Of a DNA stretch of 64,000 nucleotides, positions 51,208 to 59,806 are shown one piece after another. A model generated the notes under the pieces. The model saw nothing but the letters and a program-made list of their open reading frames with translations, had not been told where the DNA came from and ran no database searches. The stretch's first letter is position 1; the number at the start of each line of letters is the position of its first letter. This stretch comes from Saccharopolyspora sp. NFXS83 (GTDB lineage Bacteria > Actinomycetota > Actinomycetes > Mycobacteriales > Pseudonocardiaceae): assembly GCF_026241095.1 (NCBI RefSeq), contig NZ_JAPFGB010000023.1:1-64000 (forward strand), given 5' to 3'. A program made the translations under genes and the position numbers.

Positions 51208-52353
51208 ATGAACGACCGATCCGCATCGGACAAGCCGCTGATCATGTTGGTGGGCATGGGAGATCTGTCCTCCCGGGTGCTCACGATGCTGCTGAACGAC
51301 CCGGCGACCTCGCGCCTCGTCGTGGCCGGACGCGACGTCGAGGCGATCCGGCGCCGGGCGAACCTCGCCCGCTTCACCGCCGCCAACCTGGGCGTGCACG
51401 GCACCGTCGACGCCGTTCACGTCGACCTGCACGACGTGGACGCCACCGCGGAGACGCTGGCCCGGGTGCGCCCGGACATCGTGTTCATGGGCGCCTCGTT
51501 GCAGTCGTGGCGCATCATCACCGGCCTGCCGCCCGCCGTGTTCGACGAGCTGGACCAGGCCCAGTTCGGTCCGTGGCTGCCGATGCACCTCACCCTCAAC
51601 CACCTGCTGATGCGAGCGGTCCAGAGCTCCGGCGCGCAGCCGGTCGTCGTCAACGCAGCGTTCCCGGACGCGGTGGGGCCGGTGCTCGATGCGGTGGGGC
51701 TCGCCCCGACGGTCGGCGTCGGCAACGTCGCCAACATCATCCCGGCGCTGACGTTCGGGTTCGCCGACGAGCTCGGCGTGGACCCGGCGGCGGTGCGGCT
51801 GCGGCTGGTCGCCCAGCACTACTTCAGCCACTACGTTCCGCGCGCCGGCGACGCGGGCGGCGGTTCCTACCACCTCGACGTGGAGGTCGACGGACGAGCC
51901 CCGAGCAGGGACGTGCCGCACACCGACGTGTTCGGGCAGCTCAACGGCAGGCTCAAGCGCCTCGGCGGGGTGGACGGCCAGCTGCTCACGGCGTCCTCGG
52001 CGGTGCGGGTGCTCACCGGCATCGCCACCGACAGCGGGATCCACGCCCACGCCCCGGCACCGGGCGGTCTGCCCGGTGGTTACCCGGTCCGGGTGGGCCG
52101 CCACGGCGCGACCCTCGACCTGCCCGCCGGACTGCAGCGAGCCGAGGCCGTCCGGATCAACGAGCGCTGCCAGGCCGCCGACGGCATCGAGCACATCGAC
52201 GCCGACGGCACCGTGACCTTCACCGAACCCGAGATGTCGATCATGCGGCGGTTGCTCGGCTACGAGTGCAAAACCATGAAGCTCGCCGACAGCGCGGACC
52301 ACGCCGACGAGCTCGCCGCCAAGTACCGGGCGTTCGCCGCGGTGCACGCGTGA
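51208..52353 (+). CDS. NAD(P)-binding protein, saccharopine-dehydrogenase/MDH-like, unknown substrate
   Basis: A 381-residue protein with an N-terminal Rossmann segment L-V-G-M-G-D-L-S-S-R-V-L (residues 14-25), D-I-V-F-M-G-A-S and G-V-G-N-V-A-N, and a long C-terminal catalytic region. It recalls saccharopine dehydrogenase-like and malate dehydrogenase-like proteins, but I cannot assign a reaction. GAGGAGGA lies just before ATG 51208. With the SDR it gives the pathway two oxidoreductases. Confidence 0.72.
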   Translation: MNDRSASDKPLIMLVGMGDLSSRVLTMLLNDPATSRLVVAGRDVEAIRRRANLARFTAANLGVHGTVDAVHVDLHDVDATAETLARVRPDIVFMGASLQSWRIITGLPPAVFDELDQAQFGPWLPMHLTLNHLLMRAVQSSGAQPVVVNAAFPDAVGPVLDAVGLAPTVGVGNVANIIPALTFGFADELGVDPAAVRLRLVAQHYFSHYVPRAGDAGGGSYHLDVEVDGRAPSRDVPHTDVFGQLNGRLKRLGGVDGQLLTASSAVRVLTGIATDSGIHAHAPAPGGLPGGYPVRVGRHGATLDLPAGLQRAEAVRINERCQAADGIEHIDADGTVTFTEPEMSIMRRLLGYECKTMKLADSADHADELAAKYRAFAAVHA

Positions 52354-52399
52354 CCGGGCCCGCCCGACCTCTCGTCCACTCCCAGCTCCGGAGGACATC

Positions 52400-53170
52400 A
52401 TGACCGCACGCGCGACCACGCCCGAACCCGCCGTCGAAGACGGTGCGGGCCAGTACGTCCAATCCCTCGTGGACCACTGGGACGAGCTCATCGACTGGGA
52501 GCAGCGCAAAGCCGGTGAAGGCGGGTTCTTCGACTCGCTGCTGTCCCGCGCCGGTGCCCGCCGGGTGCTCGACGCGGCGGCCGGGACCGGCTTCCACTCG
52601 GTCACCCTCGCCGAAGCCGGCTACGACGTCACCGCCACCGACGGCAGCCAGGCGATGATCGACCGCGCCGCGAGCAACGCGCGATCCCGCGGCGTGCGGC
52701 TGCCGACGATCCGCAGCGACTGGAACGACCTGCACGACACCGTCGACGGCCGCTTCGACGCCGTGCTGTGCCTGGGCAGTTCGTTCCCGCACCTGTTCGA
52801 CCCGGCGGAGCGCGCCGCAGTGCTCCGCGAGTTCCACGACGCCCTCGAACCCGGGGGAGTGCTCGTCCTCGACCACCGCAACTTCGACGCGATCCGGGCG
52901 CACCGCTACCGCAGCAGCGGCAACTACTACTACTGCGGCGACGGGGTGCAGGTGTCGGTGGCCCACGTCGACTCCGAGCGATGCCGGTTCCGCTACGAGT
53001 TCGCCGGGCGGGTGACCCACCACCTGGAGGTGTACCCGGTGCTCGCCGACGAACTCGCGGACCTCTTGCGCGAAGCCGGATTCGACTCCGTCGAGCGGTT
53101 CGGCGACTTCCACGCCGAGTACGACCCGTACGCGGCCGACTTCATCATCCAAGTCGCCCGCAAGGCCTAA
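52400..53170 (+). CDS. SAM-dependent N-methyltransferase, glycine/sarcosine methyltransferase-like
   Basis: A 256-residue class I methyltransferase. Its N-terminus Q-Y-V-Q-S-L-V-D-H-W-D-E-L-I-D-W, motif I V-L-D-A-A-A-G-T-G-F-H-S (56-67), L-G-S-S-F-P-H-L-F, D-H-R-N-F-D and N-Y-Y-Y-C-G match the pattern of glycine/sarcosine N-methyltransferases of betaine synthesis. No dimethylglycine methyltransferase follows, so here it probably methylates an amino group of the pathway product. AGGA precedes ATG 52400. Confidence 0.86.
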   Translation: MTARATTPEPAVEDGAGQYVQSLVDHWDELIDWEQRKAGEGGFFDSLLSRAGARRVLDAAAGTGFHSVTLAEAGYDVTATDGSQAMIDRAASNARSRGVRLPTIRSDWNDLHDTVDGRFDAVLCLGSSFPHLFDPAERAAVLREFHDALEPGGVLVLDHRNFDAIRAHRYRSSGNYYYCGDGVQVSVAHVDSERCRFRYEFAGRVTHHLEVYPVLADELADLLREAGFDSVERFGDFHAEYDPYAADFIIQVARKA

Positions 53171-53182
53171 AAGGATCACCTC

Positions 53183-54511
53183 ATGAACGCATCAACGCAC
53201 CATGTGCGCACGCAGCGCAGCCCGCTGATCGGCTTCGTCGTCACGGTGCTGCTGACGAGCTTCGTCGCCGCGACCTACGGTTTCGGCTTCTACCTGTTCT
53301 CGCAGATCGTGACGGACATGCGTCTCGACCTGGGGTTCGGCTTCACCGCGGTCGGCACCATCACGGCCGCCGGTCAGCTCGGGTTCCTGGTGTTCGCCCT
53401 GTTGGGGACGTGGCTGTCCACCCGCATCGGTGGCGGCCAGATGACGCTGGGCTCGGCGATCCTGTGCGGGCTGTGCCTGCTACTGGTCCCGGTCACCGAC
53501 AACATCGTGGTGATCGGCGTGCTGCTGACCATCCTCGGCGGCACCGCCGCGTCGGTGTACGTGCCGCTCGTCGAGATCGTCGGGCGCATCATCGACTACA
53601 AGCACCGCGGCAAGGTGCTCGGGCTCATCTCCAGCGGCACCAGCTACGGCGTGTTCGTCAACAGCATGCTGGTGCCGTCGTTCGTCAGCGACGACAACTG
53701 GCGCGGGCTCTGGTACTCCGTCGGATTCGGCACGCTCATGGTCACCGCGGTCGCCGCGTTCACCTTCTGGCGGATCGGCATCCTGTCCAATGCGGACACG
53801 ACGGCCCCCACCGGCGGCGCGGCGCCCGACAGCGCCAAGGCCGGCTGGAAGATGGTGCTGGTCCGCTGGGTCGTGATCGTCTGGGTGATGAAGTTCCTCA
53901 ACGGCTTCGCGTCCATGCCGTTCCAGAACTACTTCTCCCCGTACCTGCGGGAAGATCTGGGCTTCGACATCGAGTTCGCCTCCTACGCCTGGGGTGTCAT
54001 CGGAGTCGTCGGCATGGTCGCCGGGTTCGCGGTCGGCTGGCTCTCGGACAAGATCGGCGTTCGTGCCGCGCTCGTCCTGTGCTACTCGTGCTTCTTCATC
54101 GCCGCCGCGCTGCTCGTCGTGGCGCCGGTGGGCGTGCTGCCGATCGTGTCCGGAGTGCTGTTCGGGCTCGCCTTCTACCCGATCTACGGCCTGGTTCCCG
54201 CCTACGTGGCCAAGACCGCCAGCGGGGCCGCGGCGACCATCATCTTCGGCGTCACCAACGTCACCCAAGGCGTCGGCGGCATCGCGGGCAACTACCTGGC
54301 CGGTGCGCTGAAGAACCTCACCGGCGGATTCATGTGGTACTACGTCGTGATCGCCGTGACGACCGTGGTCCTCGGAATCCTCACCCTCCAGCTCCCGCGC
54401 GAAGGATCCGTCGCCGGCGGACCCGATCAGGACGCGCCGGACCCCACTCCCGAAGCCGCCGACCCGGCGCCCGTTGCGGCGGCCCGTCCGATCACGGAGG
54501 TAGTGCGATGA
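53183..54511 (+). CDS. MFS transporter
   Basis: A 442-residue major facilitator with 12 predicted helices in two six-helix halves joined by a charged loop near residues 205-225, and a Pro/Ala-rich cytoplasmic tail of about 40 residues. No drug-efflux signature decides the substrate. It begins 12 bases after the methyltransferase stop and overlaps cysC by four bases, so it probably exports the product; uptake is possible. Confidence 0.9.
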   Translation: MNASTHHVRTQRSPLIGFVVTVLLTSFVAATYGFGFYLFSQIVTDMRLDLGFGFTAVGTITAAGQLGFLVFALLGTWLSTRIGGGQMTLGSAILCGLCLLLVPVTDNIVVIGVLLTILGGTAASVYVPLVEIVGRIIDYKHRGKVLGLISSGTSYGVFVNSMLVPSFVSDDNWRGLWYSVGFGTLMVTAVAAFTFWRIGILSNADTTAPTGGAAPDSAKAGWKMVLVRWVVIVWVMKFLNGFASMPFQNYFSPYLREDLGFDIEFASYAWGVIGVVGMVAGFAVGWLSDKIGVRAALVLCYSCFFIAAALLVVAPVGVLPIVSGVLFGLAFYPIYGLVPAYVAKTASGAAATIIFGVTNVTQGVGGIAGNYLAGALKNLTGGFMWYYVVIAVTTVVLGILTLQLPREGSVAGGPDQDAPDPTPEAADPAPVAAARPITEVVR

Positions 54512-55101
54512 CCCTTGCTCCGAGTTCCCCTTCGCCCACCACGACCGGAACCCGTTGGTGCACCTGCCGTCCCGGCGCGACGGTGTGGCTGACCGGCCTG
54601 CCCAGCGCGGGCAAGACCACCCTCGCCCTCGCCCTGTCCGCGGTGCTGCGCGAGGAGGGCCGCCGCGTCGAGGTGCTCGACGGCGACGTCATGCGCTCGA
54701 CGCTGTCGGCGGGCCTGGGCTTCTCCCGCGAGGACCGCGAAGCCAACGTCGCGCGGATCGGCCTCATGGCGGAAGTCCTGTCCCGCAACGGAGTGCTCAC
54801 CCTCGTCCCGGTGATCGCCCCGTTCGCCGAGAGCCGTGCCGCGGTGCGCGAGCGCCACGACCGCAGCGCCACGAACTTCCTCGAAGTGCACGTCGCCACG
54901 TCGGTGCAGCTGTGCGAGGCCCGTGACGTGAAAGGCCTCTACGCCAAGCACAAGGCGGGCCGGCTCACCGGGCTCACCGGGGTCGACGCGCCCTACGAAG
55001 CGCCGGCGCGGCCGGACCTGCGGATCGAGACCGACGCGCACAGCGTCGAGGAATCCGTGGTGAGCCTGCGGGCGCTGCTGTTCCAGAGGGGGTTGGCATG
55101 A
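54508..55101 (+). CDS. cysC: Adenylylsulfate (APS) kinase
   Basis: A 197-residue APS kinase that phosphorylates APS to PAPS. The P-loop is G-L-P-S-A-G-K-T-T (30-38), with D-G-D-V-M-R, the G-F-S-R-E-D-R segment and K-G-L-Y-A-K/A-H-K-A-G motifs of the family. It is a free-standing enzyme, not fused to CysN. The ATG overlaps the transporter stop; its own stop overlaps cysD. Confidence 0.94.
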   Translation: MTLAPSSPSPTTTGTRWCTCRPGATVWLTGLPSAGKTTLALALSAVLREEGRRVEVLDGDVMRSTLSAGLGFSREDREANVARIGLMAEVLSRNGVLTLVPVIAPFAESRAAVRERHDRSATNFLEVHVATSVQLCEARDVKGLYAKHKAGRLTGLTGVDAPYEAPARPDLRIETDAHSVEESVVSLRALLFQRGLA

Positions 55102-56036
55102 CCACGGTGGCCGGACCGATCACCGACATCGCCGAACTCGCGGGCGGCCTGTCGCACCTCGACGTCCTCGAATCCGAAGGCGTGCACATCATCCGGGAGG
55201 TCGTGGGGGAGTTCGAACGACCCGTGCTGCTGTTCTCCGGCGGCAAGGACTCCATCGTGATGCTGCACCTGGCGCTGAAGGCGTTCGCCCCCGCACCCGT
55301 CCCGTTCGCGCTGCTGCACGTCGATACCGGGCACAACTTCCCGGAGGTGCTCGAACACCGGGACCGCACCGCCGCGCGGCACGGGCTGCGGCTGCACGTG
55401 GCGTCCGTGCAGGAGTTCATCGACCAGGGGAGGCTGCGCGAACGTCCCGACGGCACCCGCAACCCGCTGCAGACCGAACCGCTGCTCGACGCGATCCGCA
55501 CCGGCCGGTTCGACGCCGTGTTCGGCGGCGGGCGGCGCGACGAGGAGAAGGCGCGCGCCAAGGAACGCGTGTTCTCGTTGCGCGACGAGTTCGGCGGCTG
55601 GGACCCGCGCAGGCAGCGGCCCGAGCTGTGGCAGCTCTACAACGGCAGGCACGCCCCCGGCGAGCACGTGCGGGTGTTCCCGCTGAGCAACTGGACCGAA
55701 CTCGACGTGTGGCAGTACATCGAGCGGGAGCGCATCGAACTGCCCGAGATCTACTTCGCGCACGACCGGGAGGTGTTCTCCCGCGCGGGGATGTGGCTGG
55801 CGCCCGGCGAATGGGGCGGGCCGCGCGAGGACGAGCGGCTGGTGAGCCGGACCGTGCGCTACCGCACCGTCGGGGACATGTCCTGCACCGGCGCCGTCGA
55901 ATCGGAGGCGGACACGGTGCCCAAGGTGATCTCCGAGATCGTCGAGTCCCGGATGACCGAGCGCGGTTCCTCCCGCGCCGACGACAAGCTGTCCGAATCC
56001 GCCATGGAAGACCGCAAACGTGAGGGGTACTTCTGA
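55098..56036 (+). CDS. cysD: Sulfate adenylyltransferase subunit 2
   Basis: A 312-residue ATP sulfurylase subunit of the PAPS-reductase-like fold. The PP-loop is S-G-G-K-D-S (47-52), followed by L-H-V-D-T-G-H-N-F-P, the G-G-G-R-R-D-E-E-K segment and S-N-W-T-E-L-D-V-W. With CysN it makes APS from ATP and sulfate. Coupled to cysC and cysN by overlapping codons. Confidence 0.95.
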   Translation: MTTVAGPITDIAELAGGLSHLDVLESEGVHIIREVVGEFERPVLLFSGGKDSIVMLHLALKAFAPAPVPFALLHVDTGHNFPEVLEHRDRTAARHGLRLHVASVQEFIDQGRLRERPDGTRNPLQTEPLLDAIRTGRFDAVFGGGRRDEEKARAKERVFSLRDEFGGWDPRRQRPELWQLYNGRHAPGEHVRVFPLSNWTELDVWQYIERERIELPEIYFAHDREVFSRAGMWLAPGEWGGPREDERLVSRTVRYRTVGDMSCTGAVESEADTVPKVISEIVESRMTERGSSRADDKLSESAMEDRKREGYF

Positions 56037-57307
56037 TGGGCGTCACCGAGCAGACCCGCGCGATGTCGTTGCTGCGCTTCGCGACCGCCGGTTCCGTGGA
56101 CGACGGGAAGTCCACTCTCGTCGGCCGGCTGCTGCACGACTCGAAGTCCGTGCTCTCCGACCAGCTGGAGTCGATCACCCGCGGTTCGCGCCACCTGGGC
56201 GAGACCGCGGTGGACCTCGCGCTGCTCACCGACGGCCTGCGAGCCGAACGCGAGCAGGGCATCACCATCGACGTCGCCTACCGGTACTTCGCCACTCCGC
56301 GCAGGCGGTTCATCCTGGCCGACACGCCCGGACACGTGCAGTACACCCGCAACATGGTGACCGGGGCGTCGACCGCCGACCTGGCCGTGGTGCTCGTCGA
56401 CGCCCGCCACGGCCTCGTCGAGCAGACCCGGCGTCACGCCGCGGTCGCGGCGCTGCTGCGGGTGCCGCACCTGGTGCTCGTGGTGAACAAGATGGACCTC
56501 GTCGGGTGGTCCGAGCAGCGGTTCACCGAGATCGTCGACGAGTTCGTCGCCTACGCCGCGTCGCTGGGCGCGGACGACGTCCTCGCCATCCCGATCTCCG
56601 CGCTGGAGGGCGACAACGTCGTGCTCCCGTCGCGGCACATGGACTGGTACGGCGGGCCGACCGTGCTGGAGCACCTGGAGGCGGTGCCCGCCGACCGCGA
56701 CCCGGCGGCTGATCCCGCGCGGTTCCCCGTGCAGCACGTGATCCGGCCGCAGACCGCGGCGCACCTCGACTACCGGGGCTACGCGGGCAGGTTGTCGTCC
56801 GGGACGCTGCGGGTCGGCCAGCGGGTGACCGTGCTGCCGTCCGGGCTCACCAGCACCATCGCCGCCATCGACGTCCTGGGAGTGCCCGCCGCCGATGCCC
56901 GCGCGCCCCAGTCGGTGACGGTGCGGCTGGCCGATGACCTGGACGTGAGCCGCGGCGACCTCATCGTCCCCGCCGAAAGCCCGCTGCGGCCCCGGCGCGA
57001 CGTGTCCGCGACCGTGTGCCACCTGCACGACCGGCCGCTGGTGCCCGGCAGACGGGTGCTGCTCAAGCACACGACCAGGACGGTGCAGGCGATCGTGCGG
57101 GACATCGAGTACCGGCTCACCCCGGAGACGCTCGGCCGCACACCCGCTCCGGAACGGCTGGAGGTGAACGACATCGGCGGTATCGCACTGCGCACCGCGG
57201 AACCGCTGCCGGTGGACTCGTACGCGGCATCGCGCACCACCGGATCGCTGCTGCTGATCGATCCGTCGGACGGCGCGACGTTGGCGGCCGGTATGGCATC
57301 GGAGTGA
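56036..57307 (+). CDS. cysN: Sulfate adenylyltransferase subunit 1 (GTPase)
   Basis: A 423-residue translation-factor-like GTPase. G1 is A-G-S-V-D-D-G-K-S-T near residue 17, followed by R-G-I/Q-G-I-T-I-D-V-A-Y-R-Y-F, D-T-P-G-H and N-K-M-D. Its GTP hydrolysis drives CysD. There is no C-terminal APS kinase fusion, consistent with the separate cysC. The ATG overlaps the cysD stop (TGATG). No cysH, cysI or sirA is present in the window. Confidence 0.95.
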   Translation: MGVTEQTRAMSLLRFATAGSVDDGKSTLVGRLLHDSKSVLSDQLESITRGSRHLGETAVDLALLTDGLRAEREQGITIDVAYRYFATPRRRFILADTPGHVQYTRNMVTGASTADLAVVLVDARHGLVEQTRRHAAVAALLRVPHLVLVVNKMDLVGWSEQRFTEIVDEFVAYAASLGADDVLAIPISALEGDNVVLPSRHMDWYGGPTVLEHLEAVPADRDPAADPARFPVQHVIRPQTAAHLDYRGYAGRLSSGTLRVGQRVTVLPSGLTSTIAAIDVLGVPAADARAPQSVTVRLADDLDVSRGDLIVPAESPLRPRRDVSATVCHLHDRPLVPGRRVLLKHTTRTVQAIVRDIEYRLTPETLGRTPAPERLEVNDIGGIALRTAEPLPVDSYAASRTTGSLLLIDPSDGATLAAGMASE

Positions 57308-57390
57308 TCGGCGATTCGCATTCCCGCGGGGCTGGCATACTTTCCGGTCGAATAGTGACGACGATCCGGAAAAGTTGACGAGGAGCTTTC

Positions 57391-58221
57391 GTGCAGGAGT
57401 GGGAACTCGGTCGAGTCCACCGCAGCAGCATCGGCGATGTTCGCTGGGATCGCCTCGGCGAAGAGGAGAAGGAACCGGTCGTGCTCTTGCACGGCACGCC
57501 CTTCTCCTCTTTTGTCTGGCGAGGCGTCGCCCGCGCGTTGGCGCCGCATTTCCGGGTGTACGTCTGGGACATGCCGGGTTACGGCGCGTCGGACAAGCAC
57601 GACGGCCAGGACGTGTCGCTGGCCGCGCAGGGGCAGGTGTTCGCGGAACTGCTCCAGCACTGGGAACTGGACCGGCCCGCCGTGATCGCGCACGACTTCG
57701 GCGGCGCCGTCGCGTTGCGCGCGCACCTGCTGCACGGCGCGCGGTACGAGCGGCTCGCCGTGGTCGACCCGGTGGCGCTCGCCCCGTGGGGATCGCCGTT
57801 CTTCCGGTTGATCGGGCAGCACGTGGAGGTCTTCGAACAGCTGCCCCCGGCCATGCACCGGGCGCTGGTGCGCGAGTACATCAGGTCGGCGAGCCACCGC
57901 GGCCTCGACGACGCCCTGGTCGACGCGCTGACCGAGCCGTGGCTGGGGGAATCCGGGCAGCCGGCGTTCTACCGCCAGATCGCCCAGGCGGATCAGCGCT
58001 ACACCGACGAAGTGCAGCACTCCTACGGCGAGCTCGACCTGCCCGCGATGGTGTGCTGGGGAGCGGAGGACACCTGGATCCCGGTGCAGAAGGGCCACGA
58101 ACTCGCCGGACTCGTTCCCGGCGCGCAGTTGCGGGTGATCCCGGGAGCGGGGCACCTGGTGCAGGAGGACGCGCCCGCCGAACTGGCAGCGGCCCTTTTC
58201 GCATTCCTCCGCGACCGGTGA
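57391..58221 (+). CDS. Alpha/beta hydrolase with Asp nucleophile (dehalogenase/epoxide-hydrolase-like)
   Basis: A 276-residue alpha/beta hydrolase. The oxyanion motif is L-H-G-T-P (33-37), the nucleophile elbow reads A-H-D-F-G-G with Asp102 instead of Ser, and the acid and base are in E-D-T-W-I-P and G-A-G-H (about His255). An Asp nucleophile is typical of haloalkane and fluoroacetate dehalogenases and epoxide hydrolases. AGGAGC lies 10 bases before GTG 57391. It follows cysN after 83 bases and may belong to the locus, or be independent. Confidence 0.85.
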   Translation: MQEWELGRVHRSSIGDVRWDRLGEEEKEPVVLLHGTPFSSFVWRGVARALAPHFRVYVWDMPGYGASDKHDGQDVSLAAQGQVFAELLQHWELDRPAVIAHDFGGAVALRAHLLHGARYERLAVVDPVALAPWGSPFFRLIGQHVEVFEQLPPAMHRALVREYIRSASHRGLDDALVDALTEPWLGESGQPAFYRQIAQADQRYTDEVQHSYGELDLPAMVCWGAEDTWIPVQKGHELAGLVPGAQLRVIPGAGHLVQEDAPAELAAALFAFLRDR

Positions 58222-58362
58222 GCGAGCTGTCCTCGTTTGCCGGTCGAGGTGGTCAGGTGAAGAACCTCGGCTGTCCTCGCGAGAATGCAGCTGAGAACCT
58301 GCGGCGGATCCTTCTGCGGCTCTTCGCAGATGTGCGCGTGGTGCCTGCCGGTCGGTCCTGAC

Positions 58363-58381
58363 GCACTTCAAAGTGCCTTTT
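58363..58381 (+). terminator. Possible terminator after the hydrolase gene
   Basis: GCACTT (58363-58368) and AAGTGC (58371-58376) can form a short stem followed by CTTTT. It closes the presumed operon 142 bases after the hydrolase stop. The stem is short and the loop tight, so this is weakly supported. Confidence 0.4.
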
Positions 58382-58454
58382 GTAAGCCTTCTCCTGCTCA
58401 TTCACGATGGGGTTACGAACTACTGGTGAGGTGAGCAGGGTGGTTGAGCGGCTA

Positions 58455-59123
58455 ATGCAATCCGAGGAGGCGCAGGTCGTCGTCGAGGTGTGGTCCGACC
58501 TGGGCTGCCCGTGGTGCTACGTCGGGAAGCACCGACTCCAGGCCGCGATCGCGCAGCGCCCGGACGAAGCTCGGTTCGAGATCGCAATGCGGTCGTTCGA
58601 GCTGGACCCGGGCGCACCGCGGGAGCCGGAGAAGAACGAGAAGAGCTTCATCCGCGCGCACGGCGGCACCGCCGCCGACGTCCTCCGGGCCGAGCGCCGG
58701 ATGCAGGTGATCGCGCGCGAGGAGGGGCTCGAGTTCTCTCCGGACCGGCTGAACGCCAACACGTTCGACCTGCACCGCGTGGTCCAGTTCGCCAACGACC
58801 AGGGCCGCGGGTTCGAGTTCTTCTCGGACGTCCAGAACGGCTTCTTCGCCGGCGCCCTCGACCCCCACGCCCCGGGCGTGCTCGCAGGCGTCGCGGAGGC
58901 GGTCGGGCTGGACGGGCAGCGAGTCCGCGAGATCCTCGCTGGCGACGAGTACGCCAACCGCGTGCGCGCCGACCGGACCGAGGGCCTGGAGCTGGGTGCG
59001 ACCGGCGTCCCGTTCGTCGTCTTCGGACGCCGGGTGGCCGCCCCGGGCGCCCAGGAGGTCCCCGTCTACGGCCGGTTGCTGGAGCGAGTAGCGGGGCCCG
59101 TGCCGAGTGAGCGCGTGTCATGA
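58455..59123 (+). CDS. DsbA-family (FrnE-like) thiol oxidoreductase
   Basis: A 222-residue thioredoxin-fold protein with the active-site C-P-W-C (Cys18 and Cys21, V-E-V-W-S-D-L-G-C-P-W-C-Y) and a long helical insert, followed by cis-Pro in T-G-V-P-F. FrnE proteins are cytosolic disulfide isomerases and oxidative-stress factors. There is no signal peptide. ATG 58455 gives the common N-terminus, but starts at GTG 58431 or ATG 58407 are also in frame. Confidence 0.9.
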   Translation: MQSEEAQVVVEVWSDLGCPWCYVGKHRLQAAIAQRPDEARFEIAMRSFELDPGAPREPEKNEKSFIRAHGGTAADVLRAERRMQVIAREEGLEFSPDRLNANTFDLHRVVQFANDQGRGFEFFSDVQNGFFAGALDPHAPGVLAGVAEAVGLDGQRVREILAGDEYANRVRADRTEGLELGATGVPFVVFGRRVAAPGAQEVPVYGRLLERVAGPVPSERVS

Positions 59124-59254
59124 ACGAGGCGAAGGACGGGTTCGAGATCGTGGCGACCCCTCCAGCGGGCGATGCGATCCTGCTACCGGAACGTGCTGCA
59201 TCGACACCGACGACGAGGCAACGACCGTGGAAACGAGCGATGAGCACCGGCGGC

Positions 59255-59677
59255 TCAGCCTGCCGACGCGCTGACCTTGGTCTTGCCTCGGCCGACTCCT
59301 GTGAGTTCACTGGCCGCCCGGTTGCCGGCGATCTCGCCGTGGTGGGCGGCGGCCCAGCCGGCCATCGCCATCACCGCATCCATCAGGGACCGGCCCAGAT
59401 CCGTCAGCTCGTACTCCACTCGCGGCGGGACCTCGGCGTACGCGGTCCGCGTGATCAGACCATCTCGCTCGAGGTTCTTGAGCGTCTGGGTCAGCATTCG
59501 CTGCGAGATCCCGGGGATGCTCGCCTGTAGTTCGGAGTAGCGCAGCGTCCCGCCGCCGAGCGTGCTGATGATCAACACGGTCCACTTGTCGCCGATCCGG
59601 TCGAGCACCTCGCGGATGAACGCGCTGTCTTCGGGCCATGCCTGACACGGCCCGCTGATGCTCGTCGGTGCCACCAT
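59255..59677 (-). CDS. HxlR-family transcriptional regulator
   Basis: A 140-residue winged-helix regulator: F-I-R-E-V-L-D-R-I-G-D-K-W-T-V-L, G-I-S-Q-R-M-L-T-Q-T-L-K-N-L-E and Y-E-L-T-D-L-G-R are family signatures. HxlR proteins often sense quinones or aldehydes through Cys residues; the only Cys is at residue 11. It is divergent from the SDR at 59807, the usual arrangement with its target gene. ATG 59677 is the start. Confidence 0.92.
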   Translation of the reverse strand: MVAPTSISGPCQAWPEDSAFIREVLDRIGDKWTVLIISTLGGGTLRYSELQASIPGISQRMLTQTLKNLERDGLITRTAYAEVPPRVEYELTDLGRSLMDAVMAMAGWAAAHHGEIAGNRAASELTGVGRGKTKVSASAG

Positions 59678-59726
59678 CTCGTCCGCCTCCCGTGGGGGCT
59701 CACCAGCTTACAGACCTTTCAGCCTG

Positions 59727-59744
59727 TTACCGCACGATCAGTAA
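59727..59744. promoter_or_regulatory. Candidate HxlR operator between divergent genes
   Basis: TTAC (59727-59730) and GTAA (59741-59744) form an inverted repeat with a 10-base gap, and a further CTTAC copy lies at 59707-59711. The 129-base intergenic region separates the HxlR gene from the SDR. Such TTAC/GTAA half-sites are compatible with HxlR-type regulators. Confidence 0.4.
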
Positions 59745-59806
59745 GTAGCAGCCGATCGAACTCGCGGGGCCACCTCGCCGCGCGATCATGGAAAGGGAGA
59801 CCCGCC

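Noticed and set aside
45484-58221. Fluoroacetate-detoxification island
   Set aside because: FlK-like and dehalogenase-like proteins occur, but the rest of the locus (PAPS synthesis, sulfotransferase, transaldolase, methyltransferase) is unexplained by it.
59120-59530. 136-codon ORF coupled to the end of the FrnE gene
   Set aside because: Its ATG overlaps the FrnE stop, which is suggestive, but after about 45 codons it is antisense to the HxlR gene and has no family resemblance. It might be the remnant of a lost gene.
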